Shown: positions 8,283-14,197, numbered from the stretch's first letter. The stretch is 33,250 nucleotides of DNA from a virus (IMGVR_UViG_3300032291_001670:1-33250), one strand, 5' to 3'. Notes: generated from the sequence alone by a model not told the origin. Made by a program: numbers and translations.

Positions 8283-8839
8283 TATACATATTTTATCCAA
8301 CTGTTATCCCCGAACACTTTATCAGGTTGACCGAACATTTCATTTACCGCTTGATATACTCCAACCAAATGTGGAATCTGACTTGTATAATCATGACCTC
8401 CAATTACTCCACCTTTTTTAACAAGTGGTAGATAGTTTTGTATGTCTGTCTTAACTCCTTCATATGTGTGTAATCCGTCTATATAAACAAAGTCATAGGT
8501 CTCACTATTCAGTTCTTTAACTGCGTTATCTGAAGTGTCTACAATCGTCTCTATGTTTGAATAAACGGTAATCCTATCCAAGTATGTTTGGTAAACATTA
8601 TCAAATTCAAATAAATATGATGTTGGGTCAGCGTCATCATAATTAGGTTGAAACGGATCCACAGCAATAACCTTTTTAAATGATTGTGCAAACAGTACCG
8701 TACTCTCACCAACGAATGAACCTATCTCAATCATTGTCTTATCGGAGTTATCCCCCAATTCTTTTATCAGGTCCAATAAACCTTCGGTACTTGTAGCATC
8801 ACGCATCCAAGTTTGATCTTTATTTGTTGTATGTTTCAT
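8282..8839 (-). CDS. Class I SAM-dependent methyltransferase (Methyltransf_24-like)
   Basis: The 185-residue protein shows a Rossmann methyltransferase core. Motif I is IEIGSFVGESTVLFA (37-51), the acidic end of strand 2 is VIAVDPF (57-63), and YDFVYIDGLHTYEGVKTDI (115-133) is followed by GGVIGGHDY (143-151). This pattern is typical of small-molecule or sugar O-methyltransferases that travel with glycosyltransferases (the Methyltransf_24 family), not of DNA methylases. It probably methylates a sugar added by the neighbouring enzymes, which is inference. It is the first gene of the cassette, after a 62-base intergenic gap that follows terS, and is coupled to the next gene by TAATG. Confidence 0.85.
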   Translation of the reverse strand: MKHTTNKDQTWMRDATSTEGLLDLIKELGDNSDKTMIEIGSFVGESTVLFAQSFKKVIAVDPFQPNYDDADPTSYLFEFDNVYQTYLDRITVYSNIETIVDTSDNAVKELNSETYDFVYIDGLHTYEGVKTDIQNYLPLVKKGGVIGGHDYTSQIPHLVGVYQAVNEMFGQPDKVFGDNSWIKYV

Positions 8840-8870
8840 CTTATAATTTATTTTAATAATGGGTCAAAAA

Positions 8871-8880
8871 CGAAATTTCG
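8871..8880. other. Perfect 10-bp palindrome CGAAATTTCG in the gap after the terminase small subunit
   Basis: CGAAATTTCG, followed by GGGGGTAG, lies in the 62-base gap 8840-8901 between the small terminase and the methyltransferase. The string AATTTCGGGG recurs at 12090-12099 inside the spacer of the rightward promoter. In this AT-rich genome a shared G-rich decamer in two intergenic sites is unusual. A protein-binding or packaging recognition site is conceivable; nothing in the sequence proves it. Confidence 0.3.
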
Positions 8881-8901
8881 GGGGTAGTTAAACCAAAAAA
8901 A

Positions 8902-9306
8902 TTAGTCGTTCAAGTTAATGTTTATTGAAATGGGTTGACCATTGGATGTTATATCCACCTTCTTAGTCTCCAATGAATGTATCTTCGCAATAGAGTCCAA
9001 CACCTCTTTCTCAGTTCTCTTATTATTGTCTTCACGACAACGATGAAGTAGGTCATATAATTGAGTTAAATGGTTTTCCAATATCTCCTCAGAGTTTTGG
9101 TTATATCTTTCTTTCATTCGGGTCCTTGCTTCCTTCCACCAATTCTCAGCGGTTCTTTCTGTTACGTCAAATTCTTTTGATGCTTTTGCTGCAAACTCTC
9201 TATAAGATAAATGTTCGTATAACATCATCTCAAATATTCTTGCCATCCTACTTTCAAAATCTAATTCGTTTGACTTACGTCCTCTTTTTGTTTCTTTATT
9301 TTCCAT
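8902..9306 (-). CDS. terS: Terminase small subunit
   Basis: This 134-residue protein starts with a basic GRKSNELDFESRM segment. It then has a helix-turn-helix-like region (about 33-66, YREFAAKASKEFDVTERTAENWWKEAR). A long helical central part follows (LTQLYDLLHRCREDN), which would oligomerise, and the tail KKVDITSNGQPISININL resembles the C-terminus of many small terminases. The small subunit binds the packaging site and hands DNA to the large subunit. Size and position fit, although a modification cassette separates it from terL. It overlaps the upstream gene by 11 bases. Confidence 0.8.
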   Translation of the reverse strand: MENKETKRGRKSNELDFESRMARIFEMMLYEHLSYREFAAKASKEFDVTERTAENWWKEARTRMKERYNQNSEEILENHLTQLYDLLHRCREDNNKRTEKEVLDSIAKIHSLETKKVDITSNGQPISININLND

Positions 9307-9637
9307 ATAAATGTAATCTAAATCTTCTCGCCTGTTTATTTACACATGATCTACATCCCCAATCAAAGTCTTCGTTGAATAAGAATTGATATACCTTTTG
9401 TATAAACTCCTTCTTATCATCCTTAACTCCTAATATAGATGTTAGTTCTGCGTACGCTACCTTAATATCTTCCTGTGTAGGTATAAATAGTTCCTCCTCT
9501 ATTTCAAATGGTAATGGTAGTTTCTCCACCACTACATCTTTCTTCTTCTTACAACTAACGCAACCCTTCTTCTTCTTACTTGGATTCTCAATTGAATTTT
9601 GTTTTAACTTCTCTAATCTATCTAATTCCTTATCCAT
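9296..9637 (-). CDS. Small protein with two CxxC pairs (putative zinc binding)
   Basis: The 113-residue protein has a lysine-rich N-terminus with CVSC (26-29) and a second CRSC (95-98) in the segment DFDWGCRSCVNKQARRF. The four cysteines could bind one metal ion across the chain. The middle part is acidic and helical. I recognise this general arrangement as a protein placed before the terminase in Bacteroidota phages, but I know no function. A DNA- or packaging-associated role is possible. It overlaps the terS start by 11 bases and begins inside the end of a tiny upstream ORF. Confidence 0.75.
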   Translation of the reverse strand: MDKELDRLEKLKQNSIENPSKKKKGCVSCKKKKDVVVEKLPLPFEIEEELFIPTQEDIKVAYAELTSILGVKDDKKEFIQKVYQFLFNEDFDWGCRSCVNKQARRFRLHLYGK

Positions 9638-9713
9638 TTATTATTTGTTTCAATTTTCTTTTATAATAAGATATTCTTAATTTATACAGTTGTTTAATCA
9701 GTTTCTTCTCCAT
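9630..9713 (-). CDS. Possible 27-residue basic peptide
   Basis: ATG at 9713 opens a 28-codon frame (MEKKLIKQLYKL and onward, about ten Lys/Arg, no Asp). Its stop overlaps the ATG of the CxxC protein by eight bases. It starts inside the end of the preceding 51-residue ORF, so it sits in a chain of overlapping frames as expected for translational coupling. It is too short to assign a function. It may only be a coupling leader. Confidence 0.4.
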   Translation of the reverse strand: MEKKLIKQLYKLRISYYKRKLKQIING

Positions 9714-9849
9714 GTTCTATTGGGGTTATTGTATCTATATTATTGAAATGATCTATTTCTTCTTTTGGTGGTTCAGGAACAGGTATTGGTTCAGGTGTTC
9801 CCATTATTACTTTTGTCTCCACACGTTTATTCTTTTTACAGTTACACAT
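9694..9849 (-). CDS. Small Cys- and Pro-rich protein
   Basis: The 51-residue frame starts MCNCKKNKRVETK and includes GTPEPIPVPEPPKEE, a proline-rich acidic linker, then ends GEETD. Its ATG at 9849 overlaps the stop of the sigma-like gene as TAATG, the same coupled junction used by other gene pairs here, so I consider it real. CNCKK near the start may bind metal. No function is known to me. Confidence 0.6.
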   Translation of the reverse strand: MCNCKKNKRVETKVIMGTPEPIPVPEPPKEEIDHFNNIDTITPIEHGEETD

Positions 9850-10364
9850 TACTTATTCATTTTTTTAAAGGTATTATGTCTTATTACTTGTTTTGTTTCT
9901 TTTACATATCTTTGAATGGATGTTAAAGGTATTTTGGTATCCGTTGATACTTTCTTTAAACTACCTAATACCATATACTTCTCAAAAATAATCTTGTGGA
10001 ACCATCCAATCTCCGTAAATTCTGTTTCCACTATTTCTAATATATGATGTTCCTTAAACACATCATCAGTATCAGTTAGATTACTTACCTCAAACAATTC
10101 ATTATACAATGTACTTTCCCTTCTTACCTTTCTGTAAAATGGACTTGTTTTGGAATACCAATTAATTGTTAGACATTTAACAATATAATACTTTATACTG
10201 TTATCGTCAAGTTTGTTTAGATTTATTTCTTTCTTATCGTATAGTTGAAGTAATACATCATTGAGTAGATCCCCTGCGAATGAATCATGTTTGGTTATCT
10301 TATTACAAATGTTTAATAGTTCGTAGTAGTTCTTACTTATGTATCTCTCTATTTCAATCTTCAT
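9849..10364 (-). CDS. Sigma-factor-like protein
   Basis: The 171-residue protein has an N-terminal helical part resembling sigma region 2 (HDSFAGDLLNDVLLQLYD, then KYYIVKCLTINWYSKTSPFYR). A C-terminal helix-turn-helix (about 134-162, GSLKKVSTDTKIPLTSIQRY) resembles region 4. That layout is typical of ECF-type sigma factors, and similar proteins occur in Bacteroidota phages. It could redirect host RNA polymerase to late genes. The match is by overall pattern, so I am only fairly sure. It sits with other DNA-binding proteins upstream of the terminase genes and overlaps its upstream neighbour by 11 bases. Confidence 0.65.
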   Translation of the reverse strand: MKIEIERYISKNYYELLNICNKITKHDSFAGDLLNDVLLQLYDKKEINLNKLDDNSIKYYIVKCLTINWYSKTSPFYRKVRRESTLYNELFEVSNLTDTDDVFKEHHILEIVETEFTEIGWFHKIIFEKYMVLGSLKKVSTDTKIPLTSIQRYVKETKQVIRHNTFKKMNK

Positions 10365-10617
10365 TCAGTATGGTTCTAATATCCTTTAAACATTGACAAA
10401 TTTCATATTGTTCCAAATGTTCATTAGATATTATACTACTCTCTAATATCTCATCTAAGAAAGTAATACGGTTTATGACTGGATCTAACTCCTTGTCTAT
10501 TGTAGTTAATAAAATATCTATTAGTTTATTACACAATGCATGTTTCTCTCTCCTTGTAAAATCACAATAATCTTTTGGTATATCTATAAAACCAATTTCA
10601 GCTTGCTCTCTTTTCAT
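10354..10617 (-). CDS. Conserved-looking small protein, function unknown
   Basis: The 87-residue acidic and helical protein contains FTRREKHALCNKLIDILLTT and ISNEHLEQYEICQCLKDIRT. No domain is recognised. It overlaps the zinc-finger/HTH gene upstream (20 bases) and the sigma-like gene downstream (11 bases), so it belongs to the same regulatory operon. It might be a partner, such as an anti-sigma or accessory factor, but that rests only on position. Confidence 0.65.
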   Translation of the reverse strand: MKREQAEIGFIDIPKDYCDFTRREKHALCNKLIDILLTTIDKELDPVINRITFLDEILESSIISNEHLEQYEICQCLKDIRTILNED

Positions 10618-11125
10618 TCCTATATCTTGTTACTACAGTTCTTATTAGTGTATGACTACAATCAAATATACCCGATATATCATCATAAGTATAACCTTCT
10701 TCCACCAATTTAACAATCTTATCTACACTATTCCATACACCTTTCTTAATCTTTCTTCCACCACCTGGTGTTGCTAATCTTTTTGGTTTATTTTCAAATA
10801 CCATATTAATAAATACTCCATTCTCTTTAACACTAGGTTTATTCCAAATTCCTGTTGGTTCATCAAATATCCAACCAAACGCCTCCATTACCATAAATAC
10901 ATTCTTCTTCTGTTCCTCATCAAAATATCTATTCGGTTGTTCATAATATCTATCACTACCTCCCTTATTTGATAGTTTTTCTTCCTTACATTCTTTATAC
11001 ATCTTACCATGACAGGTTTTACATCTTTTGATATGATTACCATTTGCATTGAGATAATAATTAACTAAGGGTTGATATTCCTTACAGTCAGAACATTGTT
11101 TATGATTGTCCGGTATTACTGGCAT
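10598..11125 (-). CDS. Zinc-finger plus helix-turn-helix DNA-binding protein
   Basis: The 175-residue protein has an N-terminal Cys4 zinc-binding knuckle (C11, C14, C35, C38; CSDC and CKTC). The middle part includes EAFGWIFDEPTGIWNKPS. The C-terminus has a resolvase-type helix-turn-helix (about 125-172, KIVKLVEEGYTYDDISGIF then SHTLIRTVVTRYRNEKR). Such two-part proteins occur in phages as putative regulators. It likely binds phage DNA, either to control the downstream genes or to take part in packaging or replication. It is the first gene after a hairpin terminator at 11155-11198. Confidence 0.75.
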   Translation of the reverse strand: MPVIPDNHKQCSDCKEYQPLVNYYLNANGNHIKRCKTCHGKMYKECKEEKLSNKGGSDRYYEQPNRYFDEEQKKNVFMVMEAFGWIFDEPTGIWNKPSVKENGVFINMVFENKPKRLATPGGGRKIKKGVWNSVDKIVKLVEEGYTYDDISGIFDCSHTLIRTVVTRYRNEKRAS

Positions 11126-11150
11126 TACTATAAATACATTGATTTAAACG

Positions 11151-11198
11151 AAAAGACCCAGCACCTTTTATTATGGGAATAACCGTTGGTGCTGAGTC
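11151..11198 (-). terminator. Long-stem hairpin with T-run (minus-strand terminator)
   Basis: On the minus strand, GACTCAGCACC (11198-11188) pairs with GGTGCTGGGTC (11165-11155) over 11 base pairs with one G-U, followed by TTTT. The 22-base loop can form a small inner hairpin, TTAT-TCCC-ATAA. It sits in the 119-base gap after the gene at 11245. The loop is long for a simple terminator, so a regulatory or processed RNA element is also possible. Confidence 0.6.
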
Positions 11199-11244
11199 AG
11201 TGAGCGAAAATTGTTTTAGAACTTTCTATACTATTATAATTAAA

Positions 11245-11451
11245 CTAATCGGGATCTTCAAGAGATAAAAACTCTTTTACTTTATTGATATTCTTTCCAT
11301 ACTGGTTGAGTATTATATTATCACCGGAACTTCGTTCTGTTGAGGATAGTTTCTCAATTAAAGATATATATTCATTTCTACTTGTTTGTGGCAAGGAATA
11401 AAATTCTTTCATTGTTAATTCTTTATCCCTCCAAATCCAACCTTTTTTCAT
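11245..11451 (-). CDS. Small protein, function unknown
   Basis: The 68-residue frame starts MKKGWIWRDKELTMKEFYSL and contains TSRNEYISLIEKLSSTERSS. It is mixed charged, has no membrane segment and no recognised motif. It lies between the DUF6291-like gene group and the long-stem hairpin. Start choice: the first ATG, behind an A/T-rich leader. Confidence 0.6.
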   Translation of the reverse strand: MKKGWIWRDKELTMKEFYSLPQTSRNEYISLIEKLSSTERSSGDNIILNQYGKNINKVKEFLSLEDPD

Positions 11452-11471
11452 ATATATAAATATAAATAATT

Positions 11472-11588
11472 TTATTTATTTTTAATAATTTCTTTTAATA
11501 TTTCAATATTAAAATCTGGATGATTTATTAATTGTTCAATTAACCATTCAATTGGTAATTGTTGTTTTACTATTTTACTTGTGTTCAT
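11472..11588 (-). CDS. Possible 38-residue protein
   Basis: ATG at 11588 opens a 39-codon frame (MNTSKIVKQQLPIEWLIEQL, then INHPDFNIEILKEIIKNK). The composition is amphipathic and helical, and codon use is like that of its neighbours. It fills an otherwise empty stretch between two minus-strand genes. No function is recognised. Confidence 0.5.
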   Translation of the reverse strand: MNTSKIVKQQLPIEWLIEQLINHPDFNIEILKEIIKNK

Positions 11589-11598
11589 ATTTTTTTGT

Positions 11599-11722
11599 TT
11601 AGAGTTGTGATTTTAGATTTAACAGTTGTGATTTAGGAGTTATGAGTTTAGATTTTACATTTAAGAGTTTAGAGTTAGGATTTACCAGGTTTTTTGGGTT
11701 ACAGAATAACCCATTGGGTTTA
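11599..11722 (-). other. Out-of-frame continuation of the DUF6291-like gene
   Basis: A +1 shift after GGTTAT (about 11726) lets the upstream protein continue as NKPNGLFCNPKNLVNPNSKL and then through four 7-residue repeats ending LKSQL. Tails rich in PNG, NPK and short repeats are usual for this family after the GGRP motif. In the window the zero frame instead stops at TAA. A frame from an ATG at 11796 also covers this, but its first part runs antiphase to the real gene, so I do not call it a separate gene. Confidence 0.5.
11602..11685. repeat. Four imperfect 21-bp tandem repeats (iteron-like)
   Basis: Units start at 11602, 11623, 11644 and 11665. Examples are GAGTTGTGATTTTAGATTT and GAGTTTAGATTTTACATTT (first 19 of 21 bases). 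The 21-base period equals two helical turns, as in plasmid or phage replication iterons. It also equals seven codons, so a repetitive protein tail is the alternative. They lie about 320 bases from the divergent promoter region. Confidence 0.6.
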
Positions 11723-11986
11723 TTAATAACCTGTTGGGTTATTTGGTCTTCCACCAAGTGCTCCATTTTCTCTACTACGTTGTGCTCGTTTTTCATATTT
11801 CTCTTTGTTTATTTCAAGTATCCTTTTGATCTGTAACCAATGCATCTGTTCTGCTCGGGTAGGTAGATATGGTTCTTCTCCTCTTGCGTTACGGAATATG
11901 TTCAACATGAAGTTCTGTACTTCAGCTGGTGTCATTAATTTTATATCTTCTTCCCAATCGGAATAGATGAGTATGGATTTTTTCAT
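11723..11986 (-). CDS. DUF6291-like phage protein (possibly truncated by a frameshift)
   Basis: The 87-residue protein begins KKSILIYSDWEEDIKLMTPA and contains LPTRAEQMHWLQIKRILEIN and SRENGALGGRP. I recognise this layout as the DUF6291 type found near replication genes of phages of Bacteroidota and Firmicutes. Relatives have a repetitive PNG/NPK-type tail. Here the frame stops right after GGRPNNPTGY, while the tail is present in the next frame. The gene starts the leftward operon; a candidate promoter is 13-44 bases upstream of its ATG. A replication-initiation or regulatory role is likely by context only. Confidence 0.75.
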   Translation of the reverse strand: MKKSILIYSDWEEDIKLMTPAEVQNFMLNIFRNARGEEPYLPTRAEQMHWLQIKRILEINKEKYEKRAQRSRENGALGGRPNNPTGY

Positions 11987-11998
11987 AAGACTAATTTA

Positions 11999-12030
11999 CA
12001 ATAAATATTTTGAAATATCAAAAAGGTCAA
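11999..12030 (-). promoter_or_regulatory. Candidate leftward promoter
   Basis: On the minus strand TTGACC (12030-12025) is followed after 17 bases by TATTTATTG (12007-11999). Read in the Bacteroidota way, this is TTG-N20-TATTTATTG. The ATG of the DUF6291-like gene is 13 bases downstream of the box. The match is weaker than for the plus-strand promoters. Confidence 0.4.
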
Positions 12031-12084
12031 TATATTTTTATAAACATACCTAATTTATATGTGGAAAACTATTTTTATAAGGAT

Positions 12085-12115
12085 TTTGTAATTTCGGGGA
12101 AAGTTCGTATATTTA
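12085..12115 (+). promoter_or_regulatory. Rightward promoter P1 (TTTG-N19-TATATTTA)
   Basis: TTTG at 12085-12088 and TATATTTA at 12108-12115 are 19 bases apart, as in the Bacteroidota -33/-7 consensus TTTG-N19-TAnnTTTG. The ATG of the first rightward gene is 17 bases past the box. This spacing (17-18) is shared with P3 and P4. A degenerate DnaA-box-like TGTGGAAAA lies at 12060-12068. Confidence 0.75.
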
Positions 12116-12132
12116 TGTATAAACAAAATTAT

Positions 12133-12420
12133 ATGAGTTATTACAACACAACAATTGAAAGAGACCCTTCACTTAAACAATTTCAAAAGGAAGCAAAAAA
12201 ACAAGAGGCAGTAGTATTAAAAATGTTTGAGGTATATGAATCTCAACAAATAAAGTTTTCAAGATGGGATATGGTTGAATTATATCCATGTTTTATCTTA
12301 CCTTCGTCTGTGGGTAGATGTTTAACTGATCTAACCAAGGAAGGTAAACTAATTAGATTAGATGAAAAGAAAACAAGCAAGTACGGACGACCAGAACATT
12401 TTTACAAATTAAATAAATAA
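12133..12420 (+). CDS. Winged-helix DNA-binding protein
   Basis: I choose the ATG at 12133 (95 residues, MSYYNTTIERDPSLKQFQKE). Promoter P1 lies at 12085-12115, so upstream in-frame ATGs at 12010 and 12115 would fall before the transcript start. The C-terminal half, LPSSVGRCLTDLTKEGKLIR then KYGRPEHFYKLN, is a winged helix-turn-helix: a recognition helix followed by a beta wing with a GRP turn. It is the first gene of the rightward block and probably an early regulator or replication accessory protein. No effector domain is present. Confidence 0.8.
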   Translation: MSYYNTTIERDPSLKQFQKEAKKQEAVVLKMFEVYESQQIKFSRWDMVELYPCFILPSSVGRCLTDLTKEGKLIRLDEKKTSKYGRPEHFYKLNK

Positions 12421-12426
12421 TAAACA

Positions 12427-12717
12427 ATGGAACAGAAAAAAGTGGTAGAAACAAAACCAATTGAGTTTTACTCAACAAACATTAGTATTTTACAACAATC
12501 CCAATCAAAACTTGCATTGGAGTATTTAACATCAAAAGGTTATATTCCAACCGTTGAGGAACTGTGGAGGATAACTGAGGTATTTGTATTATGTTGTTTA
12601 CAGAAACAAGATGTTGAATTAAAGAAAAGAATCATTGCACTTGATAAATGGGTTGCTGAAAAAACAAATCCAACCGATCAACTTAAACAAACTATTATTA
12701 ACAAATTAAGTAAATAA
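12427..12717 (+). CDS. Small early protein, function unknown
   Basis: The 96-residue protein (MEQKKVVETKPIEFYSTNIS) is helical, with TSKGYIPTVEELWRITEVFV and LKKRIIALDKWVAEK. It has no recognised motif. It follows the winged-helix gene by six bases and precedes the next ATG by one base, so it is cotranscribed from P1. The C-terminus is lysine-rich. Confidence 0.75.
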   Translation: MEQKKVVETKPIEFYSTNISILQQSQSKLALEYLTSKGYIPTVEELWRITEVFVLCCLQKQDVELKKRIIALDKWVAEKTNPTDQLKQTIINKLSK

Positions 12718-12718
12718 G

Positions 12719-12838
12719 ATGAAACAATTAACAGCAGATGAAAAAGGATTTATTCTATGGTTAATAACCGAATATAAAAAACAACACTCAACAAAAAATG
12801 ATGTTTGTAATTCTATAACTAATAAACTATATAAGTAA
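12719..12838 (+). CDS. Very small early protein (39 residues)
   Basis: ATG at 12719, one base after the previous stop (TAAGATG), opens a 40-codon frame: MKQLTADEKGFILWLITEYK and onward, ending NKLYK. The sequence is amphipathic helical. Codon use and the A-rich leader match the neighbours, and without it the gap to the next gene would be empty. No function is recognised. Confidence 0.65.
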   Translation: MKQLTADEKGFILWLITEYKKQHSTKNDVCNSITNKLYK

Positions 12839-12843
12839 ATAAT

Positions 12844-13023
12844 ATGAATTTAGAATTAACAAAAAAAGAAACAGATTTAATATATAGTTCTTTAAAATTA
12901 TATATTAAGATGGCTGAGGTATCAATTAAAAATGGTAAAAACTCTTTTACTGAAAAGGATAGTAAAAGTATTGTTGATTGTATTAATACAGTTGGTACAT
13001 TACTTAAAAAATTAAAACAATAA
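12844..13023 (+). CDS. Small early protein, paralogue of the gene at 13311
   Basis: The 59-residue frame starts MNLELTKKETDLIYSSLKLY. Its leader and first codons (taaataatatgaatttag and on) repeat almost exactly before the gene at 13311, whose protein starts MNLELTKEEIFTLKVAMLFY. The two genes therefore look like a local duplication separated by one gene. The protein is helical and lysine-rich with no known domain. A frame on the opposite strand over this region is a shadow. Confidence 0.7.
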   Translation: MNLELTKKETDLIYSSLKLYIKMAEVSIKNGKNSFTEKDSKSIVDCINTVGTLLKKLKQ

Positions 13024-13024
13024 T

Positions 13025-13309
13025 ATGAAACAACTACTTGATGAGTTATGGGCAGTAAAAGAAAAAGAACTTGCTGCACTAATTAAAGACACTAATTTCC
13101 AATACTACTTAGGTAATATTACAAAAAAAGAATATGAAATTAGAAAGGAGGGTCATATGGGATTTTATCTTGGATGGCGTGGTTTGTACTACGAATTAAT
13201 TAAACATGATGAAACAATTAGAGGTGTTATTACCGTACCAAAATCACATCTTGAACAATCAATAGAGTTTGCAACACAAATGGTTGAACAAGAAAAACAA
13301 AATAAATAA
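13025..13309 (+). CDS. Small early protein, function unknown
   Basis: The 94-residue protein MKQLLDELWAVKEKELAALI contains YYLGNITKKEYEIRKEGHMG and ends with VEQEKQNK. It is predominantly alpha-helical, probably with a short coiled coil at the C-terminus. It starts one base after the previous stop and ends one base before the next start, so it is certainly part of the P1 operon. I do not recognise a family. Confidence 0.75.
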   Translation: MKQLLDELWAVKEKELAALIKDTNFQYYLGNITKKEYEIRKEGHMGFYLGWRGLYYELIKHDETIRGVITVPKSHLEQSIEFATQMVEQEKQNK

Positions 13310-13310
13310 T

Positions 13311-13478
13311 ATGAATTTAGAATTAACAAAAGAAGAAATATTTACACTTAAAGTAGCTATGTTATTTTATATTAAAATGAATGGGAAACTTACTGATAAA
13401 ACAACAATGGAAAAAGAATTAATAAAATATAATAAATCTATTATGATTAAATTTGATAAACTATTAATAACTAAATAA
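13311..13478 (+). CDS. Small early protein, paralogue of the gene at 12844
   Basis: I choose the ATG at 13311 (55 residues, MNLELTKEEIFTLKVAMLFY), not the ATG at 13269. The 13311 start follows the previous stop by one base and has the same AATAATATG leader as its paralogue. An upstream start would read through the preceding gene. The shared region covers the leader and first seven codons almost base for base and then diverges at the protein level. Function unknown. Confidence 0.7.
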   Translation: MNLELTKEEIFTLKVAMLFYIKMNGKLTDKTTMEKELIKYNKSIMIKFDKLLITK

Positions 13479-13479
13479 T

Positions 13480-13692
13480 ATGAAACTAAAAGTCTATAAA
13501 TTAGAACGAGATAATAGAAAAAATGTTATCCAACAGATTGAATGGTTAAAGAATGAGACAGGTGAGGAGTACGATTGTGATTATCTTAAATCATTATTCC
13601 CCATGACTAAAAAGGAATTGATTCAAGTTTGGATTGAATTGGTTAAACAATTAGAATATCCTCAATTAGATTGGATACAAATTTATTATTAA
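13480..13692 (+). CDS. Small early protein, function unknown
   Basis: The 70-residue protein MKLKVYKLERDNRKNVIQQI has an acidic middle (NETGEEYDCDYLKSLFPMTK) and an aromatic C-terminus (YPQLDWIQIYY). It has no transmembrane segment and no recognised motif. It begins one base after the preceding stop, as the other genes of this operon do. Confidence 0.7.
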   Translation: MKLKVYKLERDNRKNVIQQIEWLKNETGEEYDCDYLKSLFPMTKKELIQVWIELVKQLEYPQLDWIQIYY

Positions 13693-13709
13693 CAAATTAA
13701 ATAAATAAA

Positions 13710-14006
13710 ATGAAAGAAACGACACCACTACGTCCTATTGCAGACATTTGGGATGAATTATCAAACCACCCTGATTATGTTGTGGGTGCTTTTTATGATA
13801 AGGAAACGGTTATTGATATTATTGCTACTGAAATTGGAGATGATTATGATGATGATGATAAATTATTTAAGGATGCTGAAGTAATATTAAATAATAACTT
13901 TTATCAAATACAAAAAAATATTGAAAATTGTTGGGATTATGGTATGCAAGATTGTATTTTTTCTGACGATTGTGATTTACCTGAAGAAACAACTAAAGAA
14001 GATTAA
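13710..14006 (+). CDS. Acidic small protein, function unknown
   Basis: The 98-residue protein is strongly acidic (EIGDDYDDDDKLFKDAEV; C-terminus CDLPEETTKED) with a few cysteines near the end. Highly acidic small phage proteins are sometimes DNA mimics or inhibitors of host enzymes; that is only a possibility here. It is the last gene before promoter P2 and the structured region, so the P1 operon probably ends nearby. Confidence 0.7.
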   Translation: MKETTPLRPIADIWDELSNHPDYVVGAFYDKETVIDIIATEIGDDYDDDDKLFKDAEVILNNNFYQIQKNIENCWDYGMQDCIFSDDCDLPEETTKED

Positions 14007-14008
14007 TA

Positions 14009-14040
14009 TTTGGAATTGTAAAAACAATTTCTTATATTTA
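14009..14040 (+). promoter_or_regulatory. Promoter P2 (TTTG-N20-TATATTTA), not followed by a start codon
   Basis: TTTG at 14009-14012 and TATATTTA at 14033-14040 are 20 bases apart. The box is identical to that of P1. At the distance where P1, P3 and P4 have an ATG there is none, but a long base-paired stem begins at 14044, the expected start of the transcript. Confidence 0.65.
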
Positions 14041-14043
14041 TAT

Positions 14044-14120
14044 AGAAGGGGTGGGGATTTATTTATTATAGATTGCCATCTATGTAAGGTTAAGTTTCTC
14101 ATAAACCCATCCCTTCTTTT
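14044..14120 (+). ncRNA. Candidate structured small RNA (about 75 nt)
   Basis: The expected 5' end (AGAAGGGGTGGG, 14044-14055) pairs with CCCATCCCTTCT (14106-14117) over 12 base pairs with one G-U, followed by TTTT. The 50-base interior forms a second hairpin, ATAGAT-TGCC-ATCTAT (14068-14083). The RNA therefore has its own promoter, closed ends and a built-in U-tract. It matches no RNA family I know. The alternative is a long-looped terminator for the upstream operon. Confidence 0.5.
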
Positions 14121-14172
14121 ACAACGTCTATTTTTAATATAAATAGGAAACTGTGATTAGTTTTTCAAAACT

Positions 14173-14197
14173 CACCCCGTTCTCTACGGGGTGTTTC
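14173..14197 (+). terminator. Intrinsic terminator
   Basis: CACCCCGT (14173-14180) and ACGGGGTG (14186-14193) form an eight-base-pair stem with loop TCTCT, followed by TTTC. It separates the P1/P2 region from promoter P3. An A-rich stretch on the left may let it work in the other direction too. Confidence 0.7.

Noticed and set aside
11599-11796. Separate 65-residue gene
   Set aside because: Its first third is antiphase to the DUF6291-like gene; the rest is better explained as that gene's tail.
12010-12132. Longer N-terminus of the winged-helix gene from the ATG at 12010
   Set aside because: Promoter P1 lies inside this stretch, so those codons would not be transcribed from it; the sequence there is promoter-like.
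12819-13079. Minus-strand hydrophobic frame
   Set aside because: It overlaps three tightly packed plus-strand genes and is their shadow.
13921-14142. Plus-strand 73-codon frame across P2 and the structured region
   Set aside because: It runs out of frame in the acidic gene and then through promoter and hairpin sequence.
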